From an uncultured Bacteroidales bacterium (GTDB taxonomy: Bacteria; Bacteroidota; Bacteroidia; Bacteroidales; Muribaculaceae): 64,000 bases of DNA. The translations under genes were made by a program, and so were the position numbers. The notes beneath the pieces are model-generated. The model did no database searches, was not told where the DNA came from, and saw nothing but the letters and a program-made list of their open reading frames with translations. The stretch covers positions 1-64,000 of the forward strand of contig CADBDH010000006.1 of NCBI GenBank assembly GCA_902793405.1, written 5' to 3'. This document shows, in pieces, positions 25,228 through 34,651 of this stretch. The first letter of the stretch is position 1; every line of letters starts with the position of its first letter.

Positions 25228-26496
25228 ATGAAGAGTATGACTAAAATTTATGTAATGATGCTGATGACATGGCTGTCGCTCACGTCGATGACGACCCTTA
25301 ACGCCTGTACCACCAGCAAGAGCAACGCAGGAGCAGTCACCACCAGTCAGTCCGATGCCAACCCGCAGGGGACCGTCACTGGAGGCGAAGTCGTGCTGGG
25401 CGCCGCCCGCACCAGCGAATATGTGCCGCTGCTCAAGGGCAAACGCGTGGCGCTGTTGAGCAACCAGACGGGTATGGTGGGCGACAAGCACACCCTGGAC
25501 CTGATGCTGGAAAACGGCGTGAACGTGGTGACGATTTTCTCGCCCGAACATGGTTTCCGCGGCAATGCCGACGCCGGTGAGCACGTGTCGAGCGGCGTTG
25601 ACGAGAAAACGGGCATTCCCATCGCCTCGCTCTATGACGGCAAGTCACCCATGCCCAGCAAGCAGGTGATGGACGGCATCGACATCATCGTCACCGACAT
25701 CCAGGACGTGGGACTGAGGTTCTACACCTATTATGTGACGATGATTAACCTGATGGATGCCGCCGTGACCTATAACAAACAATTCATGGTGCTGGACCGT
25801 CCCAACCCCAACGGCATGTATGTTGACGGTCCCATCCTGGACATGACGCTCAAGTCGGGCGTGGGCCGCCTGCCCATCCCTACTGTCCACGGCATGACGC
25901 TGGGCGAATTGGCACAGATGGCCAATGGCGAGCGCTGGCTCAAGGACGGCAAGAAATGTGACCTCACAGTCATCCCCTGCCAGAACTATACCCACCAGAC
26001 GCGCTACACGTTGCCCATCGCCCCGAGTCCCAACCTGCCCAACATGCTGTCCATCTACCTCTACCCCTCGATGTGCTACTTCGAGGGCACGACGGTGAGC
26101 CTGGGCCGCGGCACCGACTGGCCGTTCCAGGTCTATGGTCACCCCGACATGACCGGCTATGACTTTGAGTTCACCCCGACCAGCCGTCCCGGTGCCAAGA
26201 CTCCGCCGCAGATGGATAAGCTGTGCCATGGCATGGACCTGCACAACCTCGACCCCGAGGAAGTCATCGCCGAGGGCATCAATCTGAGCTATGTCATCGA
26301 CGCCTATCGCAACCTCATTGCCGGTGGCCACCAGTTCTTCCTGAAAAGCAACTTCTTTGACCTGCTCATGGGCACCACCCGTGTGCGCGAGATGATTGCC
26401 GAGGGAAAAACCGCCCAGGAAATCGAGGCTACCTGGGAGGGCGACGTCGAACTCTTCAAGGCCCAGCGCAAACCCTACCTCCTCTACGACGAGTAG
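25228..26496 (+). CDS. namZ: DUF1343 exo-beta-N-acetylmuramidase (NamZ type, GH171), lipoprotein
   Basis: 422 residues. The N-terminus is a lipoprotein signal with lipobox LNAC (Cys27). The rest is DUF1343, the family shown in Bacillus and Tannerella to be exo-lytic N-acetylmuramidases (NamZ, GH171): VALLSNQTGMVG, FSPEHGFRG, DIIVTDIQDVGLRFYTY, VLDRPNPNG and LGRGTDWPFQVYGHP. It should release MurNAc from the ends of peptidoglycan fragments in the periplasm. It has its own consensus promoter. A sodium symporter follows after 47 bases, then a WYL regulator and three beta-lactamase-fold hydrolases, a context that fits muropeptide salvage. Confidence 0.85.
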   Translation: MKSMTKIYVMMLMTWLSLTSMTTLNACTTSKSNAGAVTTSQSDANPQGTVTGGEVVLGAARTSEYVPLLKGKRVALLSNQTGMVGDKHTLDLMLENGVNVVTIFSPEHGFRGNADAGEHVSSGVDEKTGIPIASLYDGKSPMPSKQVMDGIDIIVTDIQDVGLRFYTYYVTMINLMDAAVTYNKQFMVLDRPNPNGMYVDGPILDMTLKSGVGRLPIPTVHGMTLGELAQMANGERWLKDGKKCDLTVIPCQNYTHQTRYTLPIAPSPNLPNMLSIYLYPSMCYFEGTTVSLGRGTDWPFQVYGHPDMTGYDFEFTPTSRPGAKTPPQMDKLCHGMDLHNLDPEEVIAEGINLSYVIDAYRNLIAGGHQFFLKSNFFDLLMGTTRVREMIAEGKTAQEIEATWEGDVELFKAQRKPYLLYDE

Positions 26497-26543
26497 TTCT
26501 CACACCATAGTAACCGTCACAAAAAACTAAAAACTAAAACAAT

Positions 26544-27989
26544 ATGACTCCCTGGATTGTCCTTGCCACTATCGTTGGCTACTTTATCCTGTTGTTTATC
26601 ATTTCGTGGGCCGCATCGCGCAAGAGCGACACCGCGACCGCCCTGAGTGGCGGCCGTCAGGCCCCGTGGTTCATTGTTGCCATTGCCATGCTGGGAGCGC
26701 CCATCTCGGGCGTGACCTTCATCTCGGTACCAGGCATGGTCGTCACCAAGGGCTTCAGCTACCTGCAGATGGCCCTGGGCTTTATCGTGGGCTACTTTGT
26801 CATCGCCTACGTGCTCATCCCGCTGTTCTACAAGCGCAACCTGGTGTCGATTTACGGTTACCTGGAGCAACGATTTGGCGGCAGCACCCACAAGAGCGGC
26901 GCGTGGTTCTTCTTCATCAGCAAGATGCTGGGAGCCGCTGTACGCTTCTATGTCGTGTGCGTGACCTTGCAGTTGCTGGTGTTCTCGCCGCTGCACATCC
27001 CCTTTGTCATCAACGTCATTGTGACCATCGCCCTGATCTTCCTGTACACCCTGCAGGGCGGTGTGAAGACGGTCATCTGGACCGACACGTTGAAGAGTTT
27101 CTGCCTTATCCTGTCGGTGGTGCTGAGCATCTATTTTGTCGCCAAGGGTCTGGGTTATGACCTGGGCGGCCTGTGCAAGGCAGTGGCCGGCGACGACACG
27201 TCGCGCATCTTCTTCTTTGACAATCCCAAGGAGGGCACCTACTTCTGGAAACAGTTCATCGCCGGCATCTTCATGGTCATCGCCACCACAGGCTTAGACC
27301 AGGACCTGATGCAGCGCAGCTTGGCCTGCAAGAACGCCAACGAGTCGGCCAAGAACCTCATCGTGAGCGTCTTCCTGCAGGTCATCGTCATTGCCCTGTT
27401 CCTGATTTTGGGTACTTTGCTTGCCATGCACGTGAAGGCTAACGGCATCGCCATGCCCGAGAAGACCGACGAACTCTTTGGCACGGTAGCCTTCAGCGAG
27501 GGCATGCCCGTGCTGCTGGGCGTGGTGTTCATCATCGGCCTGATTGCCGCCGCCTATTCGGCTGCCGGTTCGGCCTTGACATCTCTCACCACCTCGTTCA
27601 CCGTCGACATCCTGGGTGCTGACAAAAAGCAGGACGACAAGACCCTGGGCCGCACCCGCCGCATGGTACACATCGCCATGGCTGCCGGCATGGGTCTGGT
27701 GATTCTCATCTTCTACGCCATCAGCAACAGTGATGCCATCAGCGCGGTTTATACGCTGGCCAGCTACACCTACGGTCCCATCCTCGGCCTGTTTGCCTTT
27801 GGCATGATGTGCAAGAGCCCCGTGCGTGACCGCCTGGTTCCTGTGGTGTGCATCGCCGCTCCCGTCATCAGTTTCTTTATCCAGATGTGGCTCAAGAACC
27901 AGTTCGACTACACCCTGGGCTTTGAGTTGTTGCTGCTGAATGCCATCCTGACCATGATTGGCCTGGCCCTCCTCATCAAGAAGGATTGA
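26544..27989 (+). CDS. Sodium:solute symporter (SSS family)
   Basis: 481 residues with about 13 hydrophobic segments, the normal SSS size. SGGRQAPWFIVAIAMLGAPISG near the start, KMLGAAVRFYVV, LYTLQGGVKTVIWTDTLK, TTGLDQDLMQRSLAC and YSAAGSALTSLTTSF are typical of the family. It imports a solute with sodium across the inner membrane. Because it directly follows the NamZ-type gene, MurNAc or a small muropeptide is a reasonable guess for the substrate; sialic acid, sugars or amino acids are alternatives. The 47-base spacer holds ACTAAAAACTAAAA heptamers, a pattern shared with other spacers in this operon. Confidence 0.85.
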   Translation: MTPWIVLATIVGYFILLFIISWAASRKSDTATALSGGRQAPWFIVAIAMLGAPISGVTFISVPGMVVTKGFSYLQMALGFIVGYFVIAYVLIPLFYKRNLVSIYGYLEQRFGGSTHKSGAWFFFISKMLGAAVRFYVVCVTLQLLVFSPLHIPFVINVIVTIALIFLYTLQGGVKTVIWTDTLKSFCLILSVVLSIYFVAKGLGYDLGGLCKAVAGDDTSRIFFFDNPKEGTYFWKQFIAGIFMVIATTGLDQDLMQRSLACKNANESAKNLIVSVFLQVIVIALFLILGTLLAMHVKANGIAMPEKTDELFGTVAFSEGMPVLLGVVFIIGLIAAAYSAAGSALTSLTTSFTVDILGADKKQDDKTLGRTRRMVHIAMAAGMGLVILIFYAISNSDAISAVYTLASYTYGPILGLFAFGMMCKSPVRDRLVPVVCIAAPVISFFIQMWLKNQFDYTLGFELLLLNAILTMIGLALLIKKD

Positions 27990-28030
27990 TAGGCTCTAGG
28001 CATTAGGCTTCAGGCTTTAAATGTTAGGAT

Positions 28031-28083
28031 AACAACTAACAACTAAAAACTAAGGACTAAGGACTAAAAACTAAGGACTAAAC
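28031..28083. repeat. ACTAANN heptamer array
   Basis: About seven copies of a 7-base unit (ACTAAAA, ACTAAGG, ACTAACA) lie between the symporter and the WYL regulator and end 1-2 bases before the start region of the latter. Confidence 0.8.
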
Positions 28084-28084
28084 C

Positions 28085-28981
28085 ATGGCCCGCAATATGA
28101 TCAACCGCTACGTGTGGCTGGTGGACACCATCAGCCGTTACGGGCGCATCACACTCAAGGACCTGAATGCAGCCTGGTTGCGCAGCGAAATCAGCGAAGG
28201 CAAACCGCTGGCTCGGCGCACATTCTTCCACTACCGCGACGGTGTGGAGGAGATGTTCGACATCAACATCCAGTGCGACAAGGCCACCTTTGAGTACTAC
28301 ATCGACGACACGGGCGGTGAGGAAAATGCCCGCCTGCTCTCGTGGCTGGTGGATTCGGTGTCGATGAGCGGTACGCTGAGCAATGCCCGCGACATCAGCA
28401 GCCGCATCATGCTCGAGAATGTGCCCTCGGCCCGTGAACACCTGCCGGTAGTCATCGACGCGTTAAAGCAGAACCGCCGCATCCGCTTCTCCTACAAGAG
28501 CTACACCCGCGCACTGCCCACCGACGGCATTGTGCTGGAGCCCTACTTCGTCAAGATTTTCAAGCAGTTGTGGTATGTCATCGGTCTTAATGTTAAGGAT
28601 AACCTGATCAAGACCTACTCACTGGACCGCATGAGCAACCTGAACCTGCTGCAGGACTCCTTTGTCATGCCCGACAACATCAACCCGTCGGAGTTCTTCA
28701 AGGACTGTTTCGGCATCATTACCAACCAGAACAGCGCCAAGCGCATTGTCCTGCGCGTTGAGCCCACCCAGGCCAAATACTTCCGCGCCCTGCCGCTGCA
28801 CAGCTCCCAACAGGAAGAAGTGCACGACCAGTACTCCATCTTCACCTACAGGATGCGCATCACCTACGATCTGAAAGAGGAACTCATGTCCCACGGCGCC
28901 AGCATCGAGGTGCTGGAACCCCAAGAACTGAAAACCCTTATCCGCACCGAACTCGAACAAGCTCTGAAGAACTATCAATAG
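28085..28981 (+). CDS. WYL-domain transcriptional regulator
   Basis: 298 residues. Residues about 5-75 form a helix-turn-helix-like N-terminal region (INRYVWLVDTISRYGRITLKDLN). The WYL part begins near IDALKQNRRIRFSYKSY and contains VLEPYFVKIFKQLWYVIGL and IKTYSLDRM, the place where the Trp-Tyr-Leu-like residues sit. A C-terminal WCX-type extension follows (AKRIVLRVEP, RITYDLKEELMSHG). WYL regulators sense small ligands, often nucleotides or nucleic acid. It lies between the symporter and the hydrolases, and ends 6 bases before the first of them, so it likely regulates this cluster. Confidence 0.85.
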   Translation: MARNMINRYVWLVDTISRYGRITLKDLNAAWLRSEISEGKPLARRTFFHYRDGVEEMFDINIQCDKATFEYYIDDTGGEENARLLSWLVDSVSMSGTLSNARDISSRIMLENVPSAREHLPVVIDALKQNRRIRFSYKSYTRALPTDGIVLEPYFVKIFKQLWYVIGLNVKDNLIKTYSLDRMSNLNLLQDSFVMPDNINPSEFFKDCFGIITNQNSAKRIVLRVEPTQAKYFRALPLHSSQQEEVHDQYSIFTYRMRITYDLKEELMSHGASIEVLEPQELKTLIRTELEQALKNYQ

Positions 28982-28987
28982 CACTTG

Positions 28988-30493
28988 ATGAAGCGTCAAT
29001 CTTTCATATTGCTGGCATTGTTGCCGTTGCTGCTGGCGGTTCAGGCCGACAGATATGCTTATGGCAGTACGAAGGATTGTCACATCAGTACCCAAGCCAT
29101 CATCAACATGATGGATTCGCTATTGGCCATCCCCTACTGCGACATCCACCATGTGATGATTATGCAACATGGCGAGGTGGTTGCCGAGATGCATCCCGCG
29201 CCTTTCCGTGCCAGTGACAAGCACACGGTTTATTCAGCCAGCAAGACTTTTGCCTCGATGGCGGTGGGCATTGCCATCGATGAGGGGCTGCTGCACCTCG
29301 ACGACAAGGTTGTATCGTTTTTCCCCGACAAGGTGCCCGACACCATCAGCGACAACCTGGCAGCGATGACCGTGCGCGACTTGCTGACGATGACTTCTGG
29401 CGTAGAGCCCGACTGGTCCATACGGGACACGAGCACCGATTGGGCCAAGTACTGGTTGGGAAAAACCGTTGCCGACAAACCCGGCACACGTTTCCAGTAT
29501 GATTCAATGTGCACCTTCATGCTCAGCGCCATCGTGCAGCGCGTGACCGGCAGGACGTTGCTTGACTACCTGAACGAGAAGCTTCTTGTTCCCATGCAGT
29601 GCAAAGATGCTGAGTGGGAAATGAGTCCCGACAGCATCAACACGGGCGGATGGGGATTGAGAGTAGATACCGAGACGATGGCCAAATTTGGCCAACTGCT
29701 GCTTAACAAGGGCAACTGGAAGGGGCGACAACTGATCAGCGCTGCATATGTCGAGGAGGCCTGTTCACGACTAAACGATGGCGGAGCAGACATCACCGTG
29801 CCGTCCACCGACGGCAATCAGGGCTATGGCTACCAGGTGTGGCAGAGCAAGTGGCCCGGTTCGTTCCGTGCCGATGGCGCTTTCGGGCAATACAGCGTAG
29901 TCATCCCCGAATATGACCTCGTGGTCGTGATTATGGGAATGACCGTATTGGGACACACCGAGCTGGCATGCATCTGGAACCAGTTGCTGCCCGGTATTTA
30001 TACCGGCCCTGTCCAACATGATGCCGAACTTGAAAAACAGTTGAACAGGCTATGCAACGAGGCCAGTTTGCACAAACCCGAAGGTGAAGCAACAGGCACA
30101 GGTAAGAATGTGACCTCGCGACGCCTGTTGATGGAAGAGAACTCCTATGGCCTGCAATGGGCACAGGTAGATGGTGACACCCTGCGCTTTGCCTGCAAGG
30201 GGAGACCCGTCGAGGCCATACCATTGGGATATAGAAAGTGGACATATAGCACCATCAAGGGATATCCGCCCTATTCCATCACGGCCAAGAACCGTATGCA
30301 GAACCTGAATCATGATTTCGTGGCCGGAGCGTCCTATGCATGGACCACCCCGTCGACGATAGAAATACGAATCCACTATGTCAATTGGATTAGCGGCACG
30401 GCCTTCTTGTTTGATTTCGACAAGCAAGAAGCAATTGTGCGCGACAGCTATCCAAGGTTTGAACCTGTATTCATCAAATTCACTGTAGTATGA
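28988..30493 (+). CDS. Beta-lactamase-fold serine hydrolase, first of three tandem paralogues
   Basis: 501 residues from the ATG at 28988; a TTG one codon earlier is possible. The signal peptide ends near VQA (residue 20). The serine-type beta-lactamase/transpeptidase domain has Ser83-x-x-Lys86 in YSASKTFAS and the tyrosine motif FQYDSMC. A separate domain of about 150 residues follows (YAWTTPSTIEIRIHYVNW). Family S12-like proteins include peptidoglycan amidases such as B. subtilis AmiE, D-Ala-D-Ala peptidases and esterases. The stop overlaps the next start by 4 bases (ATGA). Predicted periplasmic; exact reaction unknown. Confidence 0.8.
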   Translation: MKRQSFILLALLPLLLAVQADRYAYGSTKDCHISTQAIINMMDSLLAIPYCDIHHVMIMQHGEVVAEMHPAPFRASDKHTVYSASKTFASMAVGIAIDEGLLHLDDKVVSFFPDKVPDTISDNLAAMTVRDLLTMTSGVEPDWSIRDTSTDWAKYWLGKTVADKPGTRFQYDSMCTFMLSAIVQRVTGRTLLDYLNEKLLVPMQCKDAEWEMSPDSINTGGWGLRVDTETMAKFGQLLLNKGNWKGRQLISAAYVEEACSRLNDGGADITVPSTDGNQGYGYQVWQSKWPGSFRADGAFGQYSVVIPEYDLVVVIMGMTVLGHTELACIWNQLLPGIYTGPVQHDAELEKQLNRLCNEASLHKPEGEATGTGKNVTSRRLLMEENSYGLQWAQVDGDTLRFACKGRPVEAIPLGYRKWTYSTIKGYPPYSITAKNRMQNLNHDFVAGASYAWTTPSTIEIRIHYVNWISGTAFLFDFDKQEAIVRDSYPRFEPVFIKFTVV

Positions 30494-32001
30494 AACGATA
30501 TATTTTTGCCATATCCTTATTGCTGACGTGCTTCCTCGCCTCGATGTCACAGGTGGGCGATCTGCCCCGTAGCACGCCTGCAGCCGAGGGCATCAGCACA
30601 CAGGCGGTCATCAACATGATGGACTCGCTGATGGGCCTGCCCGAGTGTGACATCCACCACGTGATGGTCGTGCGCCACGGCAAAGTGGTCGCCGAGTTGC
30701 ACCCCACCCCGTTCCGCGCCGAGGACAGCCATACGCTCTACTCGGCCAGCAAGACGTTCACCTCGCTGGCGGTGGGCATCGCCATCGACGATAACCTGCT
30801 ACGTCTCGACGACAGGGTGATGACCTTCTTCCCCGACAAGCGCACTAACCGCGTGAGCGACAACATGGCGGCCATGACTGTGCGTGACCTGCTGATGATG
30901 GCCTCGGGAGTGAAACCCGACTGGACCATGCGCAACAACAGCACCGATTGGGTCAAGGACTGGCTGGCCAAACCCGTTGACGACAAGCCGGGCAGCCTGT
31001 TCCAGTATGACTCGATGTGCACCTTCATGCTTAGCGCCATCGTGCAGCGCGTGACGGGACAAACGATGCTGGAGTACCTGCAAAAGAAACTGTTCGACCC
31101 CATGCACATCACTGTGGCCGACTGGGAGACGAGTCCCGACGGCATCAACACCGGCGGCTGGGGACTACGCGTCCAAGCCGAGACGATGGCCAAACTGGGA
31201 CAGCTGCTGCTCAACAAGGGCAACTGGAACGGACAACAACTGGTGAGTGCCGACTATGTGACTGCTGCCTGCTCACGTCTGATCGACGGCGGTGCCAAAG
31301 AAACCGTGCCGCCCACCGACGGCAATCAGGGTTACGGCTACCAGGTGTGGCAGAGCAAGTGGCCGGGCTCATTCCGTGCCGACGGCGCCATGGGGCAATA
31401 TACCGTTGTGGTGCCTCAAGAGGACCTCGTAGTGGTCATCCTGGGCATGAAACTATACGGACACGAGGAGCTGGCATGCATCTGGAACCAGCTGATGCCA
31501 GGATTGAACGCCAAGGCACTCCAACCCGAAAACAAACTGCAAAAACGGTTAGAGAAACTATGCTCATCGGCCGCATTGAAGTTGCCAAAGGGTAAAAAAG
31601 GAAAGAAACAAAACATACTATTGCATCTGGAATCCAACAAATTCGGCATAAGGCAGATAGGTTTATTTGGGACTAATGGACTCAATACGATGGAAATAGA
31701 ATATGAAGCCCAGGACAGCGAGGAATATGCTTTGGGCTACAACTCGTGGCGCTATAGCACGCTGGCAGGTTTTCCCTATTACTCCATCAACGCCATCAAC
31801 CGCATGCAGGGCTTTGAGCACGGCTTCACGGCTGCTGCGGCCTATGCATGGACCTCGGCCACTAAACTTGAAGTGCGCATCCACTTTGTTGACTGGATTA
31901 GCGGCTTGACTTACGTCTTTGATTTCGACAACAACCAGGTAAGCATCTGCGACACTTATCCCAATTCCAAACCTGTCACCATCCCCTTCACGAGGCAATG
32001 A
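30490..32001 (+). CDS. Beta-lactamase-fold serine hydrolase, second paralogue
   Basis: 503 residues, collinear with the preceding protein and very similar through the catalytic domain (VINMMDSL, CDIHHVMV, YSASKTF, QYDSMCTFMLSAIVQRVTG, NQGYGYQVWQSKWPGSFRAD). Ser85 and Lys88 form the SxxK motif. The signal peptide is MKRYIFAISLLLTCFLASMS. Both its start and its stop overlap neighbouring genes by 4 bases, so the three hydrolases are translationally coupled. The C-terminal domain (YAWTSATKLEVRIHFVDWISG) is shared, while the segment between domains is more divergent. Recent tandem duplication followed by specialisation is the simplest history. Confidence 0.8.
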   Translation: MKRYIFAISLLLTCFLASMSQVGDLPRSTPAAEGISTQAVINMMDSLMGLPECDIHHVMVVRHGKVVAELHPTPFRAEDSHTLYSASKTFTSLAVGIAIDDNLLRLDDRVMTFFPDKRTNRVSDNMAAMTVRDLLMMASGVKPDWTMRNNSTDWVKDWLAKPVDDKPGSLFQYDSMCTFMLSAIVQRVTGQTMLEYLQKKLFDPMHITVADWETSPDGINTGGWGLRVQAETMAKLGQLLLNKGNWNGQQLVSADYVTAACSRLIDGGAKETVPPTDGNQGYGYQVWQSKWPGSFRADGAMGQYTVVVPQEDLVVVILGMKLYGHEELACIWNQLMPGLNAKALQPENKLQKRLEKLCSSAALKLPKGKKGKKQNILLHLESNKFGIRQIGLFGTNGLNTMEIEYEAQDSEEYALGYNSWRYSTLAGFPYYSINAINRMQGFEHGFTAAAAYAWTSATKLEVRIHFVDWISGLTYVFDFDNNQVSICDTYPNSKPVTIPFTRQ

Positions 32002-33593
32002 TTAAACGTCTTTACTTGATATGGCTATTGCTGGCGAGCTGCCTGGCCGTTAATGCCCAGGTGGGAGAGTTGCCGCGGTCCACGCCCGAGGAGCAGGGCG
32101 TCTCCAGCGGATTGCTCAACAGTTTTTACCGCCAGTTGACCAGCATGCCCGATGTGGACGTGCATCACATGATGGTGCTGCGCCACGGCAAGGTCATCGG
32201 CGAACTGCATGCCTCTCCCTATCAGGCTACCGATGTGCACACGCTCTACAGCGCCAGCAAGACGGTGACGGGAATGGCAGTAGGGTTGGCCGTTGAGGAC
32301 GGTTTACTCAAGGTCGAGGACAAGGTGTCAAAATACCTGCGCGACAAGATGCCGGCCACGCTGTCGCCCGCCTTGGACAGCCTCACCGTGCGCGACGTGC
32401 TCATGATGGCGGCGGGACGTGAAGAGGACCTGAGCATCTTTGAGGGCGACAAGGACTGGCTGAGCACCTGGTTTGCCAGCGATTTCCATGGCGTGGGCAA
32501 GGTGTTCAACTATGACTCGATGTGCACCCATGCCCTGGCGATGATTGTCACGCGGCTCACGGGCAAACCTTTGCTCGACTATGTGCGGGAACGCATCTTC
32601 GTCCCGCTGCACATCACCCAATGCGACTGGGAACTCGCCCCCGACAGCGTCGAAATAGGCGCCTGGGGCCTGCGCCTGCATGCCGAGAGCCAGGCCAAAT
32701 TGGGTCAACTCATGCTGCAAGAGGGCCAATGGAACGGCCAGCAGCTCATCAGTGCCCAGTGGATTCATGACATGACGCAACGCCTGATCAGCACCCAGGA
32801 GAAGCGTGACATCAAGCTGTCCTGGACCGAGAGGCTGATGAATGCCCTGCGCAGCATGTGGCACACCATACGCTCGTGGTTCACGGGCTATAACGTCGAT
32901 GATTACTACTTGGGCTATGGCTACCAGACCAAAGCCATCCAGCACCCGCGGGCCGAGTGCTACTTTGCGGCCGGCTATGGCGGCCAACTCATCTATGTGG
33001 TGCCCAAACTGGACCTGGTCGTTGTCATCAACGGACGAGCCGGCAACTATGGCGACGAACTCAACGCCCTCTACTACCACCTCGTGGAGCCGCTGCTTGA
33101 CGAGGAACTGCCCAAAGCCGCATCCGTTCATTTGGCCATCGACATGCCGCAGGGCGAGGCCACCCATCCACTCGAAGACAAACTGATGGGCAAGTCTATC
33201 GTTTTCGGTGACAACCTGCTGGGGCTGCAATCCATCATTATGGAGCGCAGCGGCAACGACTGCTTGTTCACGATGACCGACCGCCGTGGCATCCATCACG
33301 CCCTGGCCGCCTGTGGCGAGTGGCGTATGACCACCAGCGACGATCATCCCATCTACATTGTCGAGTGCCGCGAGCAACTGGTAGGCACCCCCCGGCCGTT
33401 TACCAGTGCGGCAGCCTATGCCTGGCAGGGCGACACACTGGCCATGCGCGTCGATTGGATTGACGGAGGCGACAACCGCCGCCTGAAAATCATCCCCAGC
33501 GGTAATCAAGTGACCGTCATCGCCAGCGACAACTTCGACCCCCTACTCACCGACACCATCTCTGGGAAATTAGGAGTGAGGAGTGAGGAGTGA
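31998..33593 (+). CDS. Beta-lactamase-fold serine hydrolase, third paralogue
   Basis: 531 residues and the most divergent of the three. The signal peptide is MIKRLYLIWLLLASCLAVNA. Ser85-x-x-Lys88 lies in YSASKTVTG and the tyrosine motif is FNYDSMC. It has an insertion of about 35 residues around TERLMNALRSMWHTIRSWF, an amphipathic segment absent from the other two. The last residues (KLGVRSEE) are encoded by a GGAGTGA heptamer repeat that runs through the stop codon into the spacer, so the original C-terminus has probably been replaced. Like its neighbours it is predicted periplasmic. It ends the cluster. Confidence 0.8.
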   Translation: MIKRLYLIWLLLASCLAVNAQVGELPRSTPEEQGVSSGLLNSFYRQLTSMPDVDVHHMMVLRHGKVIGELHASPYQATDVHTLYSASKTVTGMAVGLAVEDGLLKVEDKVSKYLRDKMPATLSPALDSLTVRDVLMMAAGREEDLSIFEGDKDWLSTWFASDFHGVGKVFNYDSMCTHALAMIVTRLTGKPLLDYVRERIFVPLHITQCDWELAPDSVEIGAWGLRLHAESQAKLGQLMLQEGQWNGQQLISAQWIHDMTQRLISTQEKRDIKLSWTERLMNALRSMWHTIRSWFTGYNVDDYYLGYGYQTKAIQHPRAECYFAAGYGGQLIYVVPKLDLVVVINGRAGNYGDELNALYYHLVEPLLDEELPKAASVHLAIDMPQGEATHPLEDKLMGKSIVFGDNLLGLQSIIMERSGNDCLFTMTDRRGIHHALAACGEWRMTTSDDHPIYIVECREQLVGTPRPFTSAAAYAWQGDTLAMRVDWIDGGDNRRLKIIPSGNQVTVIASDNFDPLLTDTISGKLGVRSEE

Positions 33594-33677
33594 GGAGTGA
33601 GAAGTGAGAAGTTTTCAGGCGATAGTAACCATACTAAAAACTAACAACTAAAAACTAAAAACTAAGGACTAACAACT
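33571..33677. repeat. Heptamer repeats running from a coding end into the spacer
   Basis: GGAGTGA/GAAGTGA steps (about 33571-33611) cover the last codons of the third hydrolase. After 20 bases, ACTAAAA/ACTAACA steps (33632-33677) continue to the TTG start of xerD. Confidence 0.8.
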
Positions 33678-33678
33678 C

Positions 33679-34605
33679 TTGCGCGACATCACCGACATAG
33701 CCGAAGTGAAACGACAGTTCCTGGCGCACCTGACCTTGCAGAAAGGCATGAGCCAGAATACTGCCGTGGCCTATAGCGACGATGTGGACAAACTCATCCG
33801 CTACCTCGCCGACAATGGCGTCGGCGCTGAATATGCCACGACCGACGACCTGGAAGGCTTTGTCTGTACCCTGCAGGACGTGGGCATCCAGGCGCGGTCC
33901 CAGGCGCGCATCATCAGTGGTGTGAAAAGTTTCTACAAGTTCCTGCGGCAGGAGGGATTCATGGACACCAACCCCACCGAACTGCTCCCCACGCCCAAAA
34001 TCGGACGCCACCTGCCCGAGGTGCTCACCATCGCCGAAATCGACGCCATGATAGCCGCCATCGACATGTCCAAGGCCGAGGGGCAGCGCAACCGCGCCAT
34101 CATCGAGACGCTCTACGGCTGCGGCCTGCGCGTGAGCGAGCTGGTGACGCTCAAGCTCTCACAACTGTACATCGACGAGCGTTACGTCCTCATTCAGGGC
34201 AAGGGCAACAAGCAGCGTGTTGTGCCCATCTCGCCCGTCGCCATCGACCAGATCAACCTGTATATGGAGCAGACGCGTTCCCACCAAGTCGCACAACGCG
34301 GCAGCGAGGACATCCTGTTCCTGAACCGCCGCGGCGCGATGCTCACGCGCCAGATGATTTTCCACATCGTCAAGCAACTGTGCGAGTTGGCCGGAGTGCG
34401 CAAGGTCATCAGCCCCCACACCCTGCGCCACAGCTTCGCCACCCACCTGCTCGAGGGCGGTGCCAACCTGCGCGCCATCCAGCAGATGCTAGGCCACGAG
34501 AGCATCACTACCACCGAAATCTACGTCCACATCGACCGCACACGCCTGCGCGACGAAATCCTCCAACACCACCCACGTAACAACAACTCACAGCGTAATG
34601 TTTGA
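33679..34605 (+). CDS. xerD: Site-specific tyrosine recombinase XerD
   Basis: 308 residues. XerD acts with XerC at dif to resolve chromosome dimers. All catalytic residues are visible: Arg in GCGLRVSEL, Lys in GKGNKQRVVP, His-x-x-Arg in SPHTLRHSFATHLLEGG, His in MLGHESI and the nucleophile Tyr in EIYVHID. The N-terminal core-binding domain (FLAHLTLQKGMSQNTAVAY) is intact. The start is TTG at 33679: the frame is closed by a TAA at 33670-33672, and no ATG occurs before the conserved domain. It follows an ACTAANN heptamer array rather than a recognisable promoter. Confidence 0.9.
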   Translation: MRDITDIAEVKRQFLAHLTLQKGMSQNTAVAYSDDVDKLIRYLADNGVGAEYATTDDLEGFVCTLQDVGIQARSQARIISGVKSFYKFLRQEGFMDTNPTELLPTPKIGRHLPEVLTIAEIDAMIAAIDMSKAEGQRNRAIIETLYGCGLRVSELVTLKLSQLYIDERYVLIQGKGNKQRVVPISPVAIDQINLYMEQTRSHQVAQRGSEDILFLNRRGAMLTRQMIFHIVKQLCELAGVRKVISPHTLRHSFATHLLEGGANLRAIQQMLGHESITTTEIYVHIDRTRLRDEILQHHPRNNNSQRNV

Positions 34606-34651
34606 TTTTTTTTGTAATTTTGCGGGGAGAATAAATAAAGTTGACTGACAA

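Noticed and set aside
33679..34605. xerD as the integrase of a mobile element
   Set aside because: The sequence is of the chromosomal XerD type, and no attachment-site repeat, excisionase or relaxase is nearby.
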